Notes under the pieces: generated by a model
What the model was told of the DNA's origin: nothing
Databases searched by the model: none
Seen by the model: the letters and a program-made list of their open reading frames with translations, nothing else
Position numbers and translations under genes: made by a program
Shown: piece by piece, positions 46,294 through 56,148 of the stretch
Layout of the letters: the number at the start of each line of letters is the position of its first letter
How positions within the stretch are numbered: the stretch's first letter is position 1
Source: Sodalis praecaptivus
Lineage (GTDB): Bacteria > Pseudomonadota > Gammaproteobacteria > Enterobacterales > Enterobacteriaceae
Length of the DNA: 64,000 bases
Assembly (NCBI RefSeq): GCF_000517425.1
Contig: NZ_CP006569.1
Location: 930,001 to 994,000 of the forward strand
Direction of reading: 5' to 3'

Positions 46294-47386
46294 CGTTATC
46301 TTGTATTGCCGCCCCGGCTTTGAGAAAGAGTGCGCCGCTGAAATGACCGAGAAGGCCGCCGAACGGGAGCTCTATGGCTTTGCGCGCGTGAAGGAAAATA
46401 GCGGCTACGTGGTCTTTGTCTGTTACCAGCATGAAGAGGCGGATCGATTGATCCGCACTTTACCGCTGCGCAGTCTGATTTTTGCGCGTCAGATGATTCT
46501 GGCGGGCGACCTGCTGCGCGATTTGCCTACCGACGATCGCATTACGCCGATAGTGGGTATGCTGACGGGCGCCGTCGCCGAGGCGGGGGAGCTGCGGGTC
46601 GAAGTCCCCGATACCAATGAAAGCAAAGAGCTGATGAAGTTCTGCCGCAAATTCACCGTGCCGTTACGCGCCGCCCTGCGCGCGCAACGCATCCTCCGGA
46701 GGGATGAACGCACCTCGCAGCAGGTCATCCATGTGCTGTTTATCGCGCCGGGATGCTGCTACGTGGGCTACGCCTATCGGCATAATCATTCCCCCTTCTA
46801 CATGGGCATTCCCCGGCTGCGATTTCCGCCGGATGCGCCCAGCCGCTCCACGCTAAAACTGGAAGAGGCTTTCCATGTCTTTGTTCCGGCGGATGAGTGG
46901 GATGAGCGTCTCGGCAGCGGCATGTACGCGGTGGATTTGGGCGCTTGTCCCGGCGGTTGGACCTATCAGTTGGTTAAGCGCAGCATGATGGTGCATGCGG
47001 TGGATAATGGCACGATGGACGAGGCGCTGATGGCCACCGGGCAGGTGATCCATCATCGCGCCGACGGCTTTCGCTTCGAGCCGCCGCGCAATAATGTGTA
47101 CTGGCTGGTGTGCGATATGGTGGAGAAGCCGTCGCGCGTGGCGCAATTAGCCGCGGATTGGTTGGTAAAGGGGTGGTGTCGCGAGGCGATTTTCAACCTG
47201 AAGCTGCCGATGAAAAAGCGCTATGAAGAGGTCAACCAGAATTTACGCCTGCTTTGCGACCAGTTGGCGGCGAACGGGGTGCATGCGGAAGTACACGCCA
47301 AGCAGCTGTACCACGATCGGGAGGAAGTCACGGTGCACGCCCGCCGGTTCTGGAGCGCGGTGCCGGGACGGCGCGATGAGCGTTGA
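46286..47386 (+). CDS. rlmM: 23S rRNA 2'-O-ribose C2498 methyltransferase RlmM
   Basis: SAM-dependent methyltransferase acting on C2498 of 23S rRNA; 366 residues, identical length to E. coli. It combines a THUMP-like N-terminal domain with a Rossmann fold whose SAM loop is [17 protein letters not shown]; the catalytic K-D-K-E-type residues include CDMVEKP and [13 protein letters not shown]. The start codon is GTG (46286), inside the end of ygdD, indicating coupling. The unit gcvA-ygdD-rlmM matches E. coli. Confidence 0.96.
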   Translation: MNNVILYCRPGFEKECAAEMTEKAAERELYGFARVKENSGYVVFVCYQHEEADRLIRTLPLRSLIFARQMILAGDLLRDLPTDDRITPIVGMLTGAVAEAGELRVEVPDTNESKELMKFCRKFTVPLRAALRAQRILRRDERTSQQVIHVLFIAPGCCYVGYAYRHNHSPFYMGIPRLRFPPDAPSRSTLKLEEAFHVFVPADEWDERLGSGMYAVDLGACPGGWTYQLVKRSMMVHAVDNGTMDEALMATGQVIHHRADGFRFEPPRNNVYWLVCDMVEKPSRVAQLAADWLVKGWCREAIFNLKLPMKKRYEEVNQNLRLLCDQLAANGVHAEVHAKQLYHDREEVTVHARRFWSAVPGRRDER

Positions 47387-47488
47387 GGGGGCGCCGCGGC
47401 GTTAAAGCCGCGTGCCGTTGTCTGTGAACGGGGAAGGGCCGGCGCAGTGACAGCGCTCGGCCGCCGCCGGGCAGGACCTCGCGCAGCG

Positions 47489-49381
47489 TCAGCCGTTGAG
47501 ACCGAAGCCGCGTGGATAGCGGATATCGGTTATCGCCCCCTGCGGGTCGACATTATAGATATTCACCGGCAGCTTACCGCTGGGCTTTAGATCCCCTACC
47601 AGCGCCCGCGCGGCGGCAAACAGCGATTCGCCGCGACGTACGCCGTTGTCCAGACCGTAATAGGCATAGGTGGCTACTATGGCGTCGGTCTTACCATCAA
47701 AGTGGATAATGTCGTAGGGCGAACGCATCAGCAACAGCACGATTTTCTTCTGCTGGCGGTGGGCATAATCGATAATGGCGGCAATGTGCGCCGTATCGCC
47801 CGTGCCGTTCGCTCCGCTGGCTTGGCCGTTGTTTTCCACCGGGCTGACGCCGACCGCCTGACTGCCGACAATCACGATATCGCAGCGATCGATTTCCTGA
47901 CGCTGTGCCTGCCAGGCGATCTCGTCGATTTTATGGCTGCTGACGTCATGAAAACCCTTTTGTTGCAACACCTGCCGCACGGCATGGCCCTGTTCGCCCC
48001 AGGGCGTGAAAATGGCGATCCTGCGGCTGACGTCCCGCAGCGGCAGCAACTGATGATTTTGCAATAGCGTAATCGATTGATCGGCAATAGCGCTTTCCAC
48101 CTCTTTCGCCAGGCGCCGCTCGGTCTCGCCGATCGCGGCGGAAGCCGCCTGGCCCGCCAGGATGTTTTTTGCCCGTTTGAGCGTTAGGATCCGCGCTACC
48201 GAGACATCGATCTCTTCGCAGTCTATCTCACCACGCTCCACCTGCGCGACGATGTAGTCGATAAGCTCGCGCAGTTTATCTTCCTCATCCGCCGCCTGTA
48301 CGCTGACCGGCATCAGGGCAATATCAACACCGGCGTTAAATACTCGCTTAACCACATCACGCGGGTCGAAATGGTCGCTGATGGCCTTCATATCCAGCGC
48401 ATCGGTTATGGTCACGCCGCGATAGCCCATCTCCTGGCGCAATAGGTGGTGCTGGATCCTACGCGACAGCGTGGCGGGAACAATAATGTCCTCGCCGTCG
48501 AGCCGGGTTATCAGGCTGTCGTCAAGGGCGGGGTATTGGATGTGGGCGGTCATAATCATGTCCGGCGCGTCGTTATCGGCGATAGCGGCGATATAAGGCG
48601 CCAGATCAACGGCGAAGGCCTGCTCGCGGTTGCGGTCCACCCGCGGCAAATTCAGGTGGGAATCGGTATGGGTATCGCCATGGCCTGGAAAGTGTTTGTA
48701 GCAGGTGACTATCTGCGCACTGCCTTTAACCATCTGGCGCGCCAGTCTGTCGACCTGTGCCGGGCAGTCGCCGAACGCGCGTACATTAATCACCGGATTG
48801 GCCTGATTGCTGTTCACGTCCACCACCGGCGCAAAATTGAGGTTAAGACCCAGGCTGCACAGTTCCTGCGCCATGATTTTGCCCTGCAAGTAGGGAAGCG
48901 CGCTTTCGCCGTGGCCTTCGTACAGCGCCCCGAGCGCCATATTGCCCGCAAACGCGGTGTAGTCGCCGCGCGGCAGGCGAAAAACATTACCGCCCTCGTT
49001 GTCGGTACCGATCAGCAAACCGATGCCGTGGGTCTGGGGAACGGCGGCGAGTTGCCCGGTCAGGCGGCGGATCTGGTCGGCATCTTTCAGGTTGTTGGCA
49101 AACAGAATGACGCCGCCGATGTGGTAATCGCGCAGGATGTTTTCGATGCAAGCGTTAAGCGCCACGGTGTCCCGCGCCGCGCCGCTAGCGCTATCCCGGC
49201 CCCAGTAGCGAAAATCGAGCATGATTTTCTGACCGATTTTTTCTCTAAGGGTCATACCGGCCAGAACGGATTGACTGTTGTCGGCGCGCGTCAACGCCTG
49301 GCCAAGCGCGTTGGCGCGAGGCGTCTGCGTCGTTACGGCGGCGACGCCGGTCACGCGTGTTGGAGGGATGGTGTTCATCAT
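47489..49381 (-). CDS. Large two-domain glycoside hydrolase family 3 protein, beta-N-acetylhexosaminidase type
   Basis: A 630-residue protein with GH3 N- and C-terminal domains. The NagZ hallmark KHFPGHGDTHTDSHLNLP lies around residues 230-247, including the catalytic His-Asp pair; GTDNEGGNVFRLP is the substrate-binding loop, and ITDALDMKAI contains the nucleophile Asp. This is almost twice the length of classical enterobacterial NagZ (341) and resembles two-domain enzymes of Gram-positive bacteria. It should remove N-acetylglucosamine from muropeptides or chitin fragments. No signal peptide is visible, so a cytoplasmic site is likely. The start 49381 (MMNTIPPTRVTG) is uncertain. It has no E. 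coli counterpart at this position. Confidence 0.83.
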   Translation of the reverse strand: MMNTIPPTRVTGVAAVTTQTPRANALGQALTRADNSQSVLAGMTLREKIGQKIMLDFRYWGRDSASGAARDTVALNACIENILRDYHIGGVILFANNLKDADQIRRLTGQLAAVPQTHGIGLLIGTDNEGGNVFRLPRGDYTAFAGNMALGALYEGHGESALPYLQGKIMAQELCSLGLNLNFAPVVDVNSNQANPVINVRAFGDCPAQVDRLARQMVKGSAQIVTCYKHFPGHGDTHTDSHLNLPRVDRNREQAFAVDLAPYIAAIADNDAPDMIMTAHIQYPALDDSLITRLDGEDIIVPATLSRRIQHHLLRQEMGYRGVTITDALDMKAISDHFDPRDVVKRVFNAGVDIALMPVSVQAADEEDKLRELIDYIVAQVERGEIDCEEIDVSVARILTLKRAKNILAGQAASAAIGETERRLAKEVESAIADQSITLLQNHQLLPLRDVSRRIAIFTPWGEQGHAVRQVLQQKGFHDVSSHKIDEIAWQAQRQEIDRCDIVIVGSQAVGVSPVENNGQASGANGTGDTAHIAAIIDYAHRQQKKIVLLLMRSPYDIIHFDGKTDAIVATYAYYGLDNGVRRGESLFAAARALVGDLKPSGKLPVNIYNVDPQGAITDIRYPRGFGLNG

Positions 49382-49745
49382 GTGCTCTCTCGCTCGGGGT
49401 AAACAGGGGGCGGTCATCATTGCCCGTCGCCGGCAACGCAGCGGGATCCCAACGTGTCAGAGGAATATCCTTACCGTTCCGGTAGGTAGCGCACGCCAGC
49501 ACGGCGACACTATCATGCCAGCGGCGGACGAAACAGTAAATTGCCACATGGCGGCGGAGCGGGCATCCGGTGGATAGCCGCCCATTGACCACAGGACATT
49601 GACGCTCGGCCGTCGCTTGTTGCGGCGCAGTATCCAATTTCGCCGACGCAGGCTGGCCGGCCGCCGATGGCTGTGGCAAGGTTTGGCCAAGCAAGCGGGA
49701 CGGTGCCGTTTTGCAAGCCTGGAAGGCGCACCTCGCTGGTCGTAC

Positions 49746-49899
49746 GTCATAGATCGCAAGTCGTGGGTCACCCGTCGCAGGTTGTAGGTTGCGCGTCACC
49801 CGTCACCCGTCACGGGTTGTGGGTCGCACGTCACAGGTTACAAGTTACAAGTTACAAGTCGCAGGTCGCAGGTTGAACCTCACCCGTCACCTATCGCAG
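49746..49899. repeat. 7-bp tandem array, 22 consecutive heptamers
   Basis: The stretch can be read without gap as 22 heptamers of the pattern GTYRYRR: for example GTCACCC, GTCGCAG, GTTGTGG, GTCGCAC, then GTTACAA three times in a row (49837-49857) and GTCGCAG twice. About 20 of the 22 begin with GT. It lies between the GH3 gene and the prepilin peptidase gene. Open frames here only reflect the repeat. The rest of the 606-bp gap (49382-49745, 49900-49987) shows no recognisable feature. Confidence 0.92.
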
Positions 49900-49987
49900 A
49901 GCCGCCGCTGGCAAGCGTTGATACGGCAACGGCTGATGTGCGTGGGCGCGCTGACGCTCACGCCGCGCGTGCAAGAGGGAATCGACG

Positions 49988-50782
49988 ATGGCATCGTTAA
50001 ATGTCGCCATGATGGCGCTTTGGTCCTCCTTAGGGACGGAACGGCGCGACGCATGGCGGGGCTGGGAAACGTTAGGGGTCGCCGGACCTGCGGCGGGAAC
50101 GCCGGTAGAAAGAGCCTTATTTTTCGTTTGTTCGCCACCGCTTTGGCAACTGCTACTGCTGTTGCTCGGTTTGACGGCGGGGCTGGCGCTGCATTTCGCG
50201 CTATTGCAGTTGTTGGGCAACCTTCCCCGTCGGCGCGTCGGGCGCCTGGGAAATTGCCGTTTGTGCCGCTGGCCGCTGGCGCTGAGCGCCGGTGTGCTGT
50301 TTCTGCTGGCCGCCCTACGTTTCGCACCCGGCGCCGCGCTGGCGGGGGCGATACTGTTGTCTAGCGCGCTGCTGCTGCTGGCGGTGGTGGACGCCGCTAC
50401 CCTGCGGTTGCCGGACGTTGTCACTCAGCCGCTGCTGTGGTTAGGGCTGCTGTTTAACCTCGGCGCCACTTTTGTGCCCCTGTCGGATGCGGTGTGTGGC
50501 GCTGTGATCGGTTATCTGATGCTATGGGGCGTCAACGGGGGTTACCGGCTGGTGTACCGCCGGCACGGGCTTGGGGCTGGGGATTTCAAACTACTGGCGG
50601 CGCTAGGCGCCTGGTTGGGCTGGCGTGCGTTGCCGCCGCTGCTGCTGCTGGCGGCGACGGGAGGGCTAATGTGTGTTGTATGCGTGCGACGGTGGCGCGG
50701 CGCGGACCTGGCGGCGCCGCTGGCGTTTGGTCCCTGGCTCGCGCTGGCGGGGGCGCTGCTGCTATTCTGGAACGGCGGGTAA
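49988..50782 (+). CDS. Type IV prepilin peptidase (A24 family) with reduced N-terminal domain
   Basis: A 264-residue polytopic membrane aspartyl protease. The A24 catalytic residues are visible: Asp135 in AVVDAATLRLPD and Asp199 in GLGAGDFKLLAALGAWLG. The N-terminal methyltransferase region of GspO/PilD enzymes normally has two CxxC pairs; here only CRLC (Cys90, Cys93) is seen and the region is short. It should cleave after Gly in PpdA, PpdB and PpdC, encoded 31 kb upstream. GAGGG precedes the ATG. It stands outside any pilus cluster. GspO and PppA are the nearest E. coli equivalents; which one is not decided. Confidence 0.85.
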   Translation: MASLNVAMMALWSSLGTERRDAWRGWETLGVAGPAAGTPVERALFFVCSPPLWQLLLLLLGLTAGLALHFALLQLLGNLPRRRVGRLGNCRLCRWPLALSAGVLFLLAALRFAPGAALAGAILLSSALLLLAVVDAATLRLPDVVTQPLLWLGLLFNLGATFVPLSDAVCGAVIGYLMLWGVNGGYRLVYRRHGLGAGDFKLLAALGAWLGWRALPPLLLLAATGGLMCVVCVRRWRGADLAAPLAFGPWLALAGALLLFWNGG

Positions 50783-50811
50783 GGAAGCCCTACCCGCTAT
50801 ATTCAGACGGC

Positions 50812-51063
50812 GGCTAATGCTGTTCCAGCGGCTATGCTCAAGCGGCGGCTGATGTCGCTCCAGCGGCGATGCTCAAGGGGTGGCTAATGCTTCTCCAGCG
50901 GCTATGCTCAAGCGGCGGCTGATGTCGCTCCAGCGGCTATGCCCAAGCGGCGGCTAATGTCGCCCCAGCGGCGATGCTCAAGGGGTGGCTAATGCTGCTC
51001 CAGCGGCTAGGCTCAAGGGGTGGCTAATGCTTCTCCAGCGGCTATGCTCAAGCGGCGGCTACC
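50812..51063. repeat. 35-bp tandem array, seven copies plus partial, between the prepilin peptidase gene and xni
   Basis: Copies start at 50812, 50847, 50882, 50917, 50952, 50987 and 51022, with a partial one at 51057. The unit reads GGCTAATGCTGCTCCAGCGG then CTATGCTCAAGCGGC. Variants alternate between AAGCGGCGGCT and AAGGGGTGGCT, suggesting duplication of two-unit blocks. Most units contain TAATG or TGATG (stop overlapping start). The array starts 30 bp after the peptidase stop, and GCGGCTAA recurs at the xni stop codon (51095-51102). Confidence 0.94.
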
Positions 51064-51098
51064 CGAGCTCCGCTCCTGCGGCACTTTTCATGCAGCGG

Positions 51099-51851
51099 CT
51101 AACGTAACCGCAACTGCTGTAAATTTCCCTGTAGCGTCACGGCGGTGTCCAGCGTAGCCACCCGACGGCAGAGAAACGCCAGATCACGGTCACGTTCCAG
51201 CTTGTGCCGCCATTTTTCCGGCAATCGCTCAAGCTGCTGGTAGAGAGCGTCCAGCGTGCCTGCCTCGGTTATCAGCTGCGCGGCGCTTTTGGGGCCGATA
51301 CCGGCAACGCCCGGGATTTTGCTGCTGCTGATTCCCGCTAACCCCCAAAAATCGGTCAACTGCTGCGGCTGTACGCCGAAATGACGCGCCACGAAGGGCA
51401 TATCCAGCCAGCGCTTTTGAAAGTAGTCCCGAATTTGTATCGACGGCGAAAGCAGCTGGCAATAGCCCTTATCGGTGGAGACCAGTGTCACCTGATGGCC
51501 GCCCGCCGCCACCTTGAACGCCAGCGTCGCGGCAATATCGTCCGCCTCATAGCCGCTGGCGTGCCAGCAGGGGACGGACTCGCGGTTGAATTCGGCGCGA
51601 ATGGCCGGCATCAGCGCCTGCAGATCTTCCGGCATCGGCGCGCGCCCGCTTTTATATTGCGGCAATTGCTGATGGCGCCAGCTTTCGTGGCGCTCGTCGT
51701 CGTCAAACACCGCCACCGCGTGGCTGGGGTGGCAGTGCAGAATAAGCTGGCGCAGGGCGTGTCCGCAGGCGGCAAGGCAGGAAGCCCCCTGTACCGCATG
51801 AATGCGGCGGATAAGATTCAGCGCGTCAACTATCAACAAATGTACCGACAT
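51099..51851 (-). CDS. xni: Flap endonuclease Xni (ExoIX)
   Basis: A 250-residue 5'-nuclease-fold protein (E. coli 251) related to the 5' nuclease domain of DNA polymerase [16 protein letters not shown] and [13 protein letters not shown] supply metal-binding acidic residues, and [24 protein letters not shown] is the helix-hairpin-helix DNA-binding motif. It cuts 5' flaps and binds DNA. The stop lies at the edge of the 35-bp repeat array, convergent with the prepilin peptidase gene. Confidence 0.95.
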   Translation of the reverse strand: MSVHLLIVDALNLIRRIHAVQGASCLAACGHALRQLILHCHPSHAVAVFDDDERHESWRHQQLPQYKSGRAPMPEDLQALMPAIRAEFNRESVPCWHASGYEADDIAATLAFKVAAGGHQVTLVSTDKGYCQLLSPSIQIRDYFQKRWLDMPFVARHFGVQPQQLTDFWGLAGISSSKIPGVAGIGPKSAAQLITEAGTLDALYQQLERLPEKWRHKLERDRDLAFLCRRVATLDTAVTLQGNLQQLRLR

Positions 51852-51943
51852 GGAGTGCCATCCTGATTATCCATTAGGCGGGACAAGCGGCCCCGCACGC
51901 GGTGAAAGCGCTGGCGCCGGCTTCCCGCCGGCGCCGGTAAGCG

Positions 51944-53308
51944 TTAAAGACGGATTTCGTAGCAGGGGAGGTAGGCGCTGCCGGGCAGCTTCATCCGGTG
52001 CTGGGCAACGAAACCCTGCAGTAGCGTATCCATATGCCGCATGATTTCCACATCGCCATGCAGTTGGTAAGGCCCGTACTGCTCGATAGCGTGAATGCCA
52101 TACTCCTTTACGTTGCCGGCGACGATGCCGGAGAAGGCACGGCGCAGCGCGGCCGCCAGGCGTTCGGCCGGCTGTTCGCGGTGCAGATTGAGGTTGGCCA
52201 TATTTTCATGGCTGGGCTCGAAGGGATGCTGCAAATCATGGGCGATGCGCAACGACCAGTTAAAGCCGTAAGCATCGCCGCTGCGGCGGCGGTTTTCTTG
52301 GACCTCCGGCATCGCCTTTTTCATGCGGCGGGCCACTTCAGCGGCATCATCGATGATTATGGAATAATAGCGGCGGGCCTGGGGGCCAAGCGTGCTAACG
52401 ATAAATTCATCCAGCACGCGGAAATAGTCGGCGCTCTCCTCCGGTCCGGTAAGCACCAGCGGCAGCATCTGATCGGCGTTTTCCGGATCCATCATGATGC
52501 CCAGCAGATACAGGAACTCTTCCGCGGTGCCGACGCCGCCGGGGAAAATGATGATACCGTGGCCAAGGCGCACGAAAGCTTCGAGGCGTTTTTCAATATC
52601 CGGCATGATCACCAGCTCATTCACCAGGCCGTTGGGCGGTTCGGCGGCGATAATGGAGGGTTCGGTCATCCCGATAAACCGCCCCTCTTTATAGTGCTGC
52701 TGGGCATGGCCCACCGCGGCGCCCTTCATGGGGGCTTCCATCGCGCCCGGCCCGCAGCCGGTGCAAATGTTGAGCTCGCGCAGGCCAAGCTGATTGCCGA
52801 CGGCGCGGGCATAACGATATTCGTTTTCGTTGATGGAATGCCCGCCCCAGCAGACAATCATATTTGGCGCTTCGCCCACGTGCAGCGCGCGGGCGTTGCG
52901 CAGGATGGAAAATACCAGATTGGTGATATGGGATGCGTTGGCCAGATTGAGATGTTGATGCCGCCCGGCGCTGGCGATTTGACCGTTAACAAACAGGATA
53001 TCCCGCAATACGGCAAACAGGTTGGCCTGCAGCGAGCGAATGATGCGGCCATCGACAAACGCTTCTTCCGGCGGGTTCACCAGCTCCAACTTCACGCCGC
53101 GCTCGCGGCGCAGCACGTTAATATCAAAATCCTGAAAGCGCTCAAGCAGCTCTTTACTGCTGTCGGTCTGGATCCCGGAATTGAGCACCGCCAGCGAACA
53201 GTTGCGAAACAGCCGGTAGAGATCGCTGCTGGCGGTACGTTTGAGCATGTCCACTTCGAGTTGTGACAATAAATCCATGGAGCCCAGCGGGCTGATATGC
53301 GTAATCAA
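51944..53308 (-). CDS. ppnN: Pyrimidine/purine nucleotide 5'-monophosphate nucleosidase PpnN
   Basis: A 454-residue LOG-family nucleosidase, the E. coli length, that hydrolyses nucleoside monophosphates to base and ribose 5-phosphate and is stimulated by (p)ppGpp. The LOG motif is [39 protein letters not shown] lies in the nucleotide pocket. The start codon is TTG at 53308 ([12 protein letters not shown]), with AAGGAG eight bases upstream; the TTG start is also used in E. coli as I recall. Confidence 0.95.
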   Translation of the reverse strand: MITHISPLGSMDLLSQLEVDMLKRTASSDLYRLFRNCSLAVLNSGIQTDSSKELLERFQDFDINVLRRERGVKLELVNPPEEAFVDGRIIRSLQANLFAVLRDILFVNGQIASAGRHQHLNLANASHITNLVFSILRNARALHVGEAPNMIVCWGGHSINENEYRYARAVGNQLGLRELNICTGCGPGAMEAPMKGAAVGHAQQHYKEGRFIGMTEPSIIAAEPPNGLVNELVIMPDIEKRLEAFVRLGHGIIIFPGGVGTAEEFLYLLGIMMDPENADQMLPLVLTGPEESADYFRVLDEFIVSTLGPQARRYYSIIIDDAAEVARRMKKAMPEVQENRRRSGDAYGFNWSLRIAHDLQHPFEPSHENMANLNLHREQPAERLAAALRRAFSGIVAGNVKEYGIHAIEQYGPYQLHGDVEIMRHMDTLLQGFVAQHRMKLPGSAYLPCYEIRL

Positions 53309-53513
53309 AATAGCTCCTTGTCATGCCGGTACATACAACAAAATGAGAATCCCATTCTGGCCTGGCGCTGGGGAACTGCGGCGCATAACCGCTGGCACAA
53401 TGACCCAACGGCCCAACGGCCCGTCAGACCCGTTCTCGCTAAAAGTAAGGCCGGTAGGGCAGTTTTACCACCCTCGCCGCCGGGCGCGGGGCAATTTTGC
53501 GCGCCGCAATGCA

Positions 53514-54359
53514 TTATTGCCGTGCAAGCCGCCCGGTTGCCGGCGAAAAGTGCGTATTACTACGCCAGGGATTGATATCCAATCCACCGCGGCGGGTATA
53601 GCGCGCATACACCGATAGGGTATCCGGGCGGCAAAATTGCATCAGATCGCAGAAGATGCGCTCCACGCACTGCTCATGGAATTCGTTATGCTGACGGAAA
53701 GACACGAGATAGCGCAGCAGCGCCTCGCGGTCGATGCGCGCCCCCCGGTAGCGGATTTGCACCGATCCCCAGTCCGGCTGATGGGTGATAAGACAATTGG
53801 ATTTCAGCAGATGGCTGACCAGCGTTTCGCTCACCCAGGGTCCGCCGGCGGCGCCCTCAAGCCAACGGTTGCTAAAGGTATAGTCGTCGATGCGGATAGG
53901 TTGATCGTCGATGCACTCGCCGTCAAAACCCAGCACCGGGCTGCCGGTAAACTCGTCGAGCGCGCGCAGCGTGACCGCCACCTCGCCGTCGGCGCAGCGG
54001 GAGAGATCCTCGGCGAGAAGGTCGCGCACCGCTTCGCGTGAGGGAAAGCGGGTTTGGTTAAAACTGTTCAGATACAGTTTAAAACTTTTGGATTCGATAA
54101 GATTGACGCTGGTGGCGTTAAGGGCGACTTCGCCAATCGCCACCTGCGGCAAGCCCGCATCGTTGAGCCAGGAGAGCTCGTACAGGGTCCAGATATCGGC
54201 GCCATGAAAGGGGAGCGCCGCCGCCTGCAGCCCCAGCGGATCGCGGTTGAGGGCACGCGGTACCGCCTGGAGCAGCGAGGGATCGTAGCGCTCGCGGTAC
54301 GGGGTGGGTTTCCCCAGCGTCAGCGATTGCAAAGCGTGATGTTGGTCATAATGCGTCAT
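53514..54359 (-). CDS. queF: NADPH-dependent 7-cyano-7-deazaguanine reductase QueF
   Basis: Reduces preQ0 to preQ1 in queuosine synthesis. It has 281 residues (E. coli 282) with the two-domain tunnelling fold of the long QueF form. The NADPH motif is [17 protein letters not shown]; the catalytic Cys and Asp are in [18 protein letters not shown]. Divergent from syd across 60 bp. The 205-bp gap to ppnN shows no clear signal. Confidence 0.96.
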   Translation of the reverse strand: MTHYDQHHALQSLTLGKPTPYRERYDPSLLQAVPRALNRDPLGLQAAALPFHGADIWTLYELSWLNDAGLPQVAIGEVALNATSVNLIESKSFKLYLNSFNQTRFPSREAVRDLLAEDLSRCADGEVAVTLRALDEFTGSPVLGFDGECIDDQPIRIDDYTFSNRWLEGAAGGPWVSETLVSHLLKSNCLITHQPDWGSVQIRYRGARIDREALLRYLVSFRQHNEFHEQCVERIFCDLMQFCRPDTLSVYARYTRRGGLDINPWRSNTHFSPATGRLARQ

Positions 54360-54419
54360 GGTGTTTACCTTGGGGCCTTACTGATACACTAGGCGTAGTG
54401 TACCGCACGGAGCCGTAAA

Positions 54420-54983
54420 ATGAGAGAGAATAGGGACCCGGCCGCTGCCCTGGCGCTGGCGGATTTTACCGCGCGCTATGTAGAGTACTGGCGACAAACG
54501 ACCGGCGGTTTACCCGTCAGCCATGGAGTATCCGATATACCGTCGCCCTGCGTCGTCGGAGGCGATGGCGACGCGGTGTACTGGCAGCCCCGGCCGGCGG
54601 CGCCGGATCAGACGCTGGCGGGCGTCGAGCGGGCGCTTGCCCTGCGGTTACAGCCGGCGGCGCAGGCCTATTATTGCAGCCAGTACGCCGGTGATATGCC
54701 GGCCGCCTTTGAGGGAGAGCCTCTCGAACTGGTGCAGGTTTGGAGCGAGTCCGATTTCGTGCGCGTGCAGGAAAACCTGATAGGGCATCTGCTGATGCAG
54801 CAGCGGCTGCGCCAGACGCCGACGCTATTTATTGGCACGACCGCGTCCGAACTGACTATAATTTCATTATGCAACCTGAGCGGGCAAGTACTGCGTGAGC
54901 AGGTGGGCGGCAAACGGCGCGAGGTGCTAGCGGCCGATCTGGCCGGCTTCCTCACCCGGCTGGCGCCGCGGCTGCCGGGGTAA
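54420..54983 (+). CDS. syd: SecY-interacting protein Syd
   Basis: A 187-residue cytosolic protein (E. coli 181) that binds SecY at the inner membrane and is thought to check SecYEG complex integrity. Conserved segments are ALADFTARYVEYWRQ, DAVYWQPRP, and WSESDFVRVQENLIGHLLMQQRL. Divergent from queF and upstream of csrB, as in E. coli. Confidence 0.94.
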   Translation: MRENRDPAAALALADFTARYVEYWRQTTGGLPVSHGVSDIPSPCVVGGDGDAVYWQPRPAAPDQTLAGVERALALRLQPAAQAYYCSQYAGDMPAAFEGEPLELVQVWSESDFVRVQENLIGHLLMQQRLRQTPTLFIGTTASELTIISLCNLSGQVLREQVGGKRREVLAADLAGFLTRLAPRLPG

Positions 54984-55007
54984 ATTTCACACCTTTTTAT
55001 GCAAATT

Positions 55008-55029
55008 CTTGTAAGAGATGTCTTACAAG
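55008..55029. promoter_or_regulatory. UvrY (BarA/UvrY) upstream activating site of csrB
   Basis: CTTGTAAG-AGATGT-CTTACAAG is a perfect inverted repeat with a 6-bp centre. It contains TGTAAG-N6-CTTACA, the GacA/UvrY consensus. It ends about 180 bp before the predicted csrB start, the same unusual distance as in E. coli, so phosphorylated UvrY should activate csrB from here. Confidence 0.88.
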
Positions 55030-55206
55030 AACTGTAGGAAATAACTGTGTTTCAAAAGATTAAATTTAGCTAAAAATTTAATTATTCCAGCAAGATCAAC
55101 GCAATATAACGACTCGTTAACATTTCGTTTAATCTGTCGCTTTATAAATACATATCACTACTCTTGTTTAGAACGAAAGATTAAGCGATCTTATCAATCA
55201 AATCAG

Positions 55207-55551
55207 TAAAGCAGGGACCGCCCACTGACCAGGATTGCGCCGCAAGGACAGCGCGAGGAGGGTGAGCGTAGGACCGGCCTCAGGAAGAAGCCCGCAAGTT
55301 TCAGGATGATACCCAGGACACCTCCAGGATGGAGAATGTGAGCCGGTAATGGAACACCGGCGAGGCATGGAGTGCTTAAGGACATACGTTTGATAACGTA
55401 GGCGTTGCGCAAGGACGGGTACTGCCGACACGGATTGTTGCAATGTTATCTTGTATAACAAGCGTCATGGAGGTAGGCAGGGAGCATAAATGTAGCGGGA
55501 TTGCTATAAAACGAACCGGGGGTACTGTGTAAACAGTACCCCCTTTTCTTT
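55207..55551 (+). ncRNA. csrB: CsrB small RNA, antagonist of CsrA
   Basis: About 345 nt (E. coli about 369) in the conserved syd-yqcC gap. It carries some 17 GGA motifs, many as AGGA or GGGA in predicted hairpin loops (for example CAGGATG at 55301, then CTCCAGGATGGAG at 55322-55334), which titrate CsrA dimers. The 3' part ACGAACCGGG and the terminator (GGGGGTACTGT/ACAGTACCCCC, then TTTT) are almost the E. coli sequence. The 5' end is set by alignment of AGGGA with the E. coli start and is approximate. The remainder of the 844-bp gap (55552-55827) shows nothing further. Confidence 0.95.
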
Positions 55552-55827
55552 GACGCAGACCCGCTCCGGCGTGAAAAAAGGCCCGATATTAACCGTTGCC
55601 GTAGCGTTATCCCGGCGCGAAGGAGGTCTGCCGTTGCGGGACGAGGGTGCCCGTTTTCTGTCGCACAGAAATTATCACTCTTGACAATAAAATCGTTTGC
55701 GCAACGCAGCCGTTAATGCCTCAATTGTCCGTTTTACGCCCATAATTAGCACTGGCCCCGCTCTGATGTTATTCTTTGCGGTTTTGCATGGACGGCGCCG
55801 ACGGGTCGCGCGGCGCGGGAGGATCAG

Positions 55828-56148
55828 ATGACGTTACATCAACAGGTTCGTCAGCGGCTGTTCGATATCGAGCAGGCCATGCGCGACGCCGAGATTTGGC
55901 AGCCGCAGCCGCCGGCGCGCGCGGCCTTCGACAGCGTAGAGCCGTTCTGCATTGACACGATGGAAGCGCAACAGTGGTTGCAGTGGATCTTGCTGCCGCG
56001 TATGCATGCGCTCCTGGATCGCGACGCGCCATTACCGCAACGCTTCGCCTTGGCGCCCTATTTTGAAGAGGCGCTGCCCGAAGCGCAGGCGTTATTGCAG
56101 CAATTACGCCGGTTGGATAGCCTGCTTGGCGGTGAAGCGCATGATTGA
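55828..56148 (+). CDS. yqcC: DUF446 protein YqcC
   Basis: A 106-residue all-helical cytosolic protein (E. coli 109). Conserved segments are PFCIDTMEAQQWLQWILLPRMHALLD and PLPQRFALAPYFEEAL. Function unknown. Its stop overlaps the truC start by eight bases, so the yqcC-truC-yqcA order forms an operon. Confidence 0.93.
   Translation: MTLHQQVRQRLFDIEQAMRDAEIWQPQPPARAAFDSVEPFCIDTMEAQQWLQWILLPRMHALLDRDAPLPQRFALAPYFEEALPEAQALLQQLRRLDSLLGGEAHD

Noticed and set aside
49457-50364. Open frames over the heptamer array and the start of the prepilin peptidase gene in other frames
   Set aside because: Residue repeats follow the 7-bp period; the true gene at 49988 has a ribosome site and catalytic motifs.
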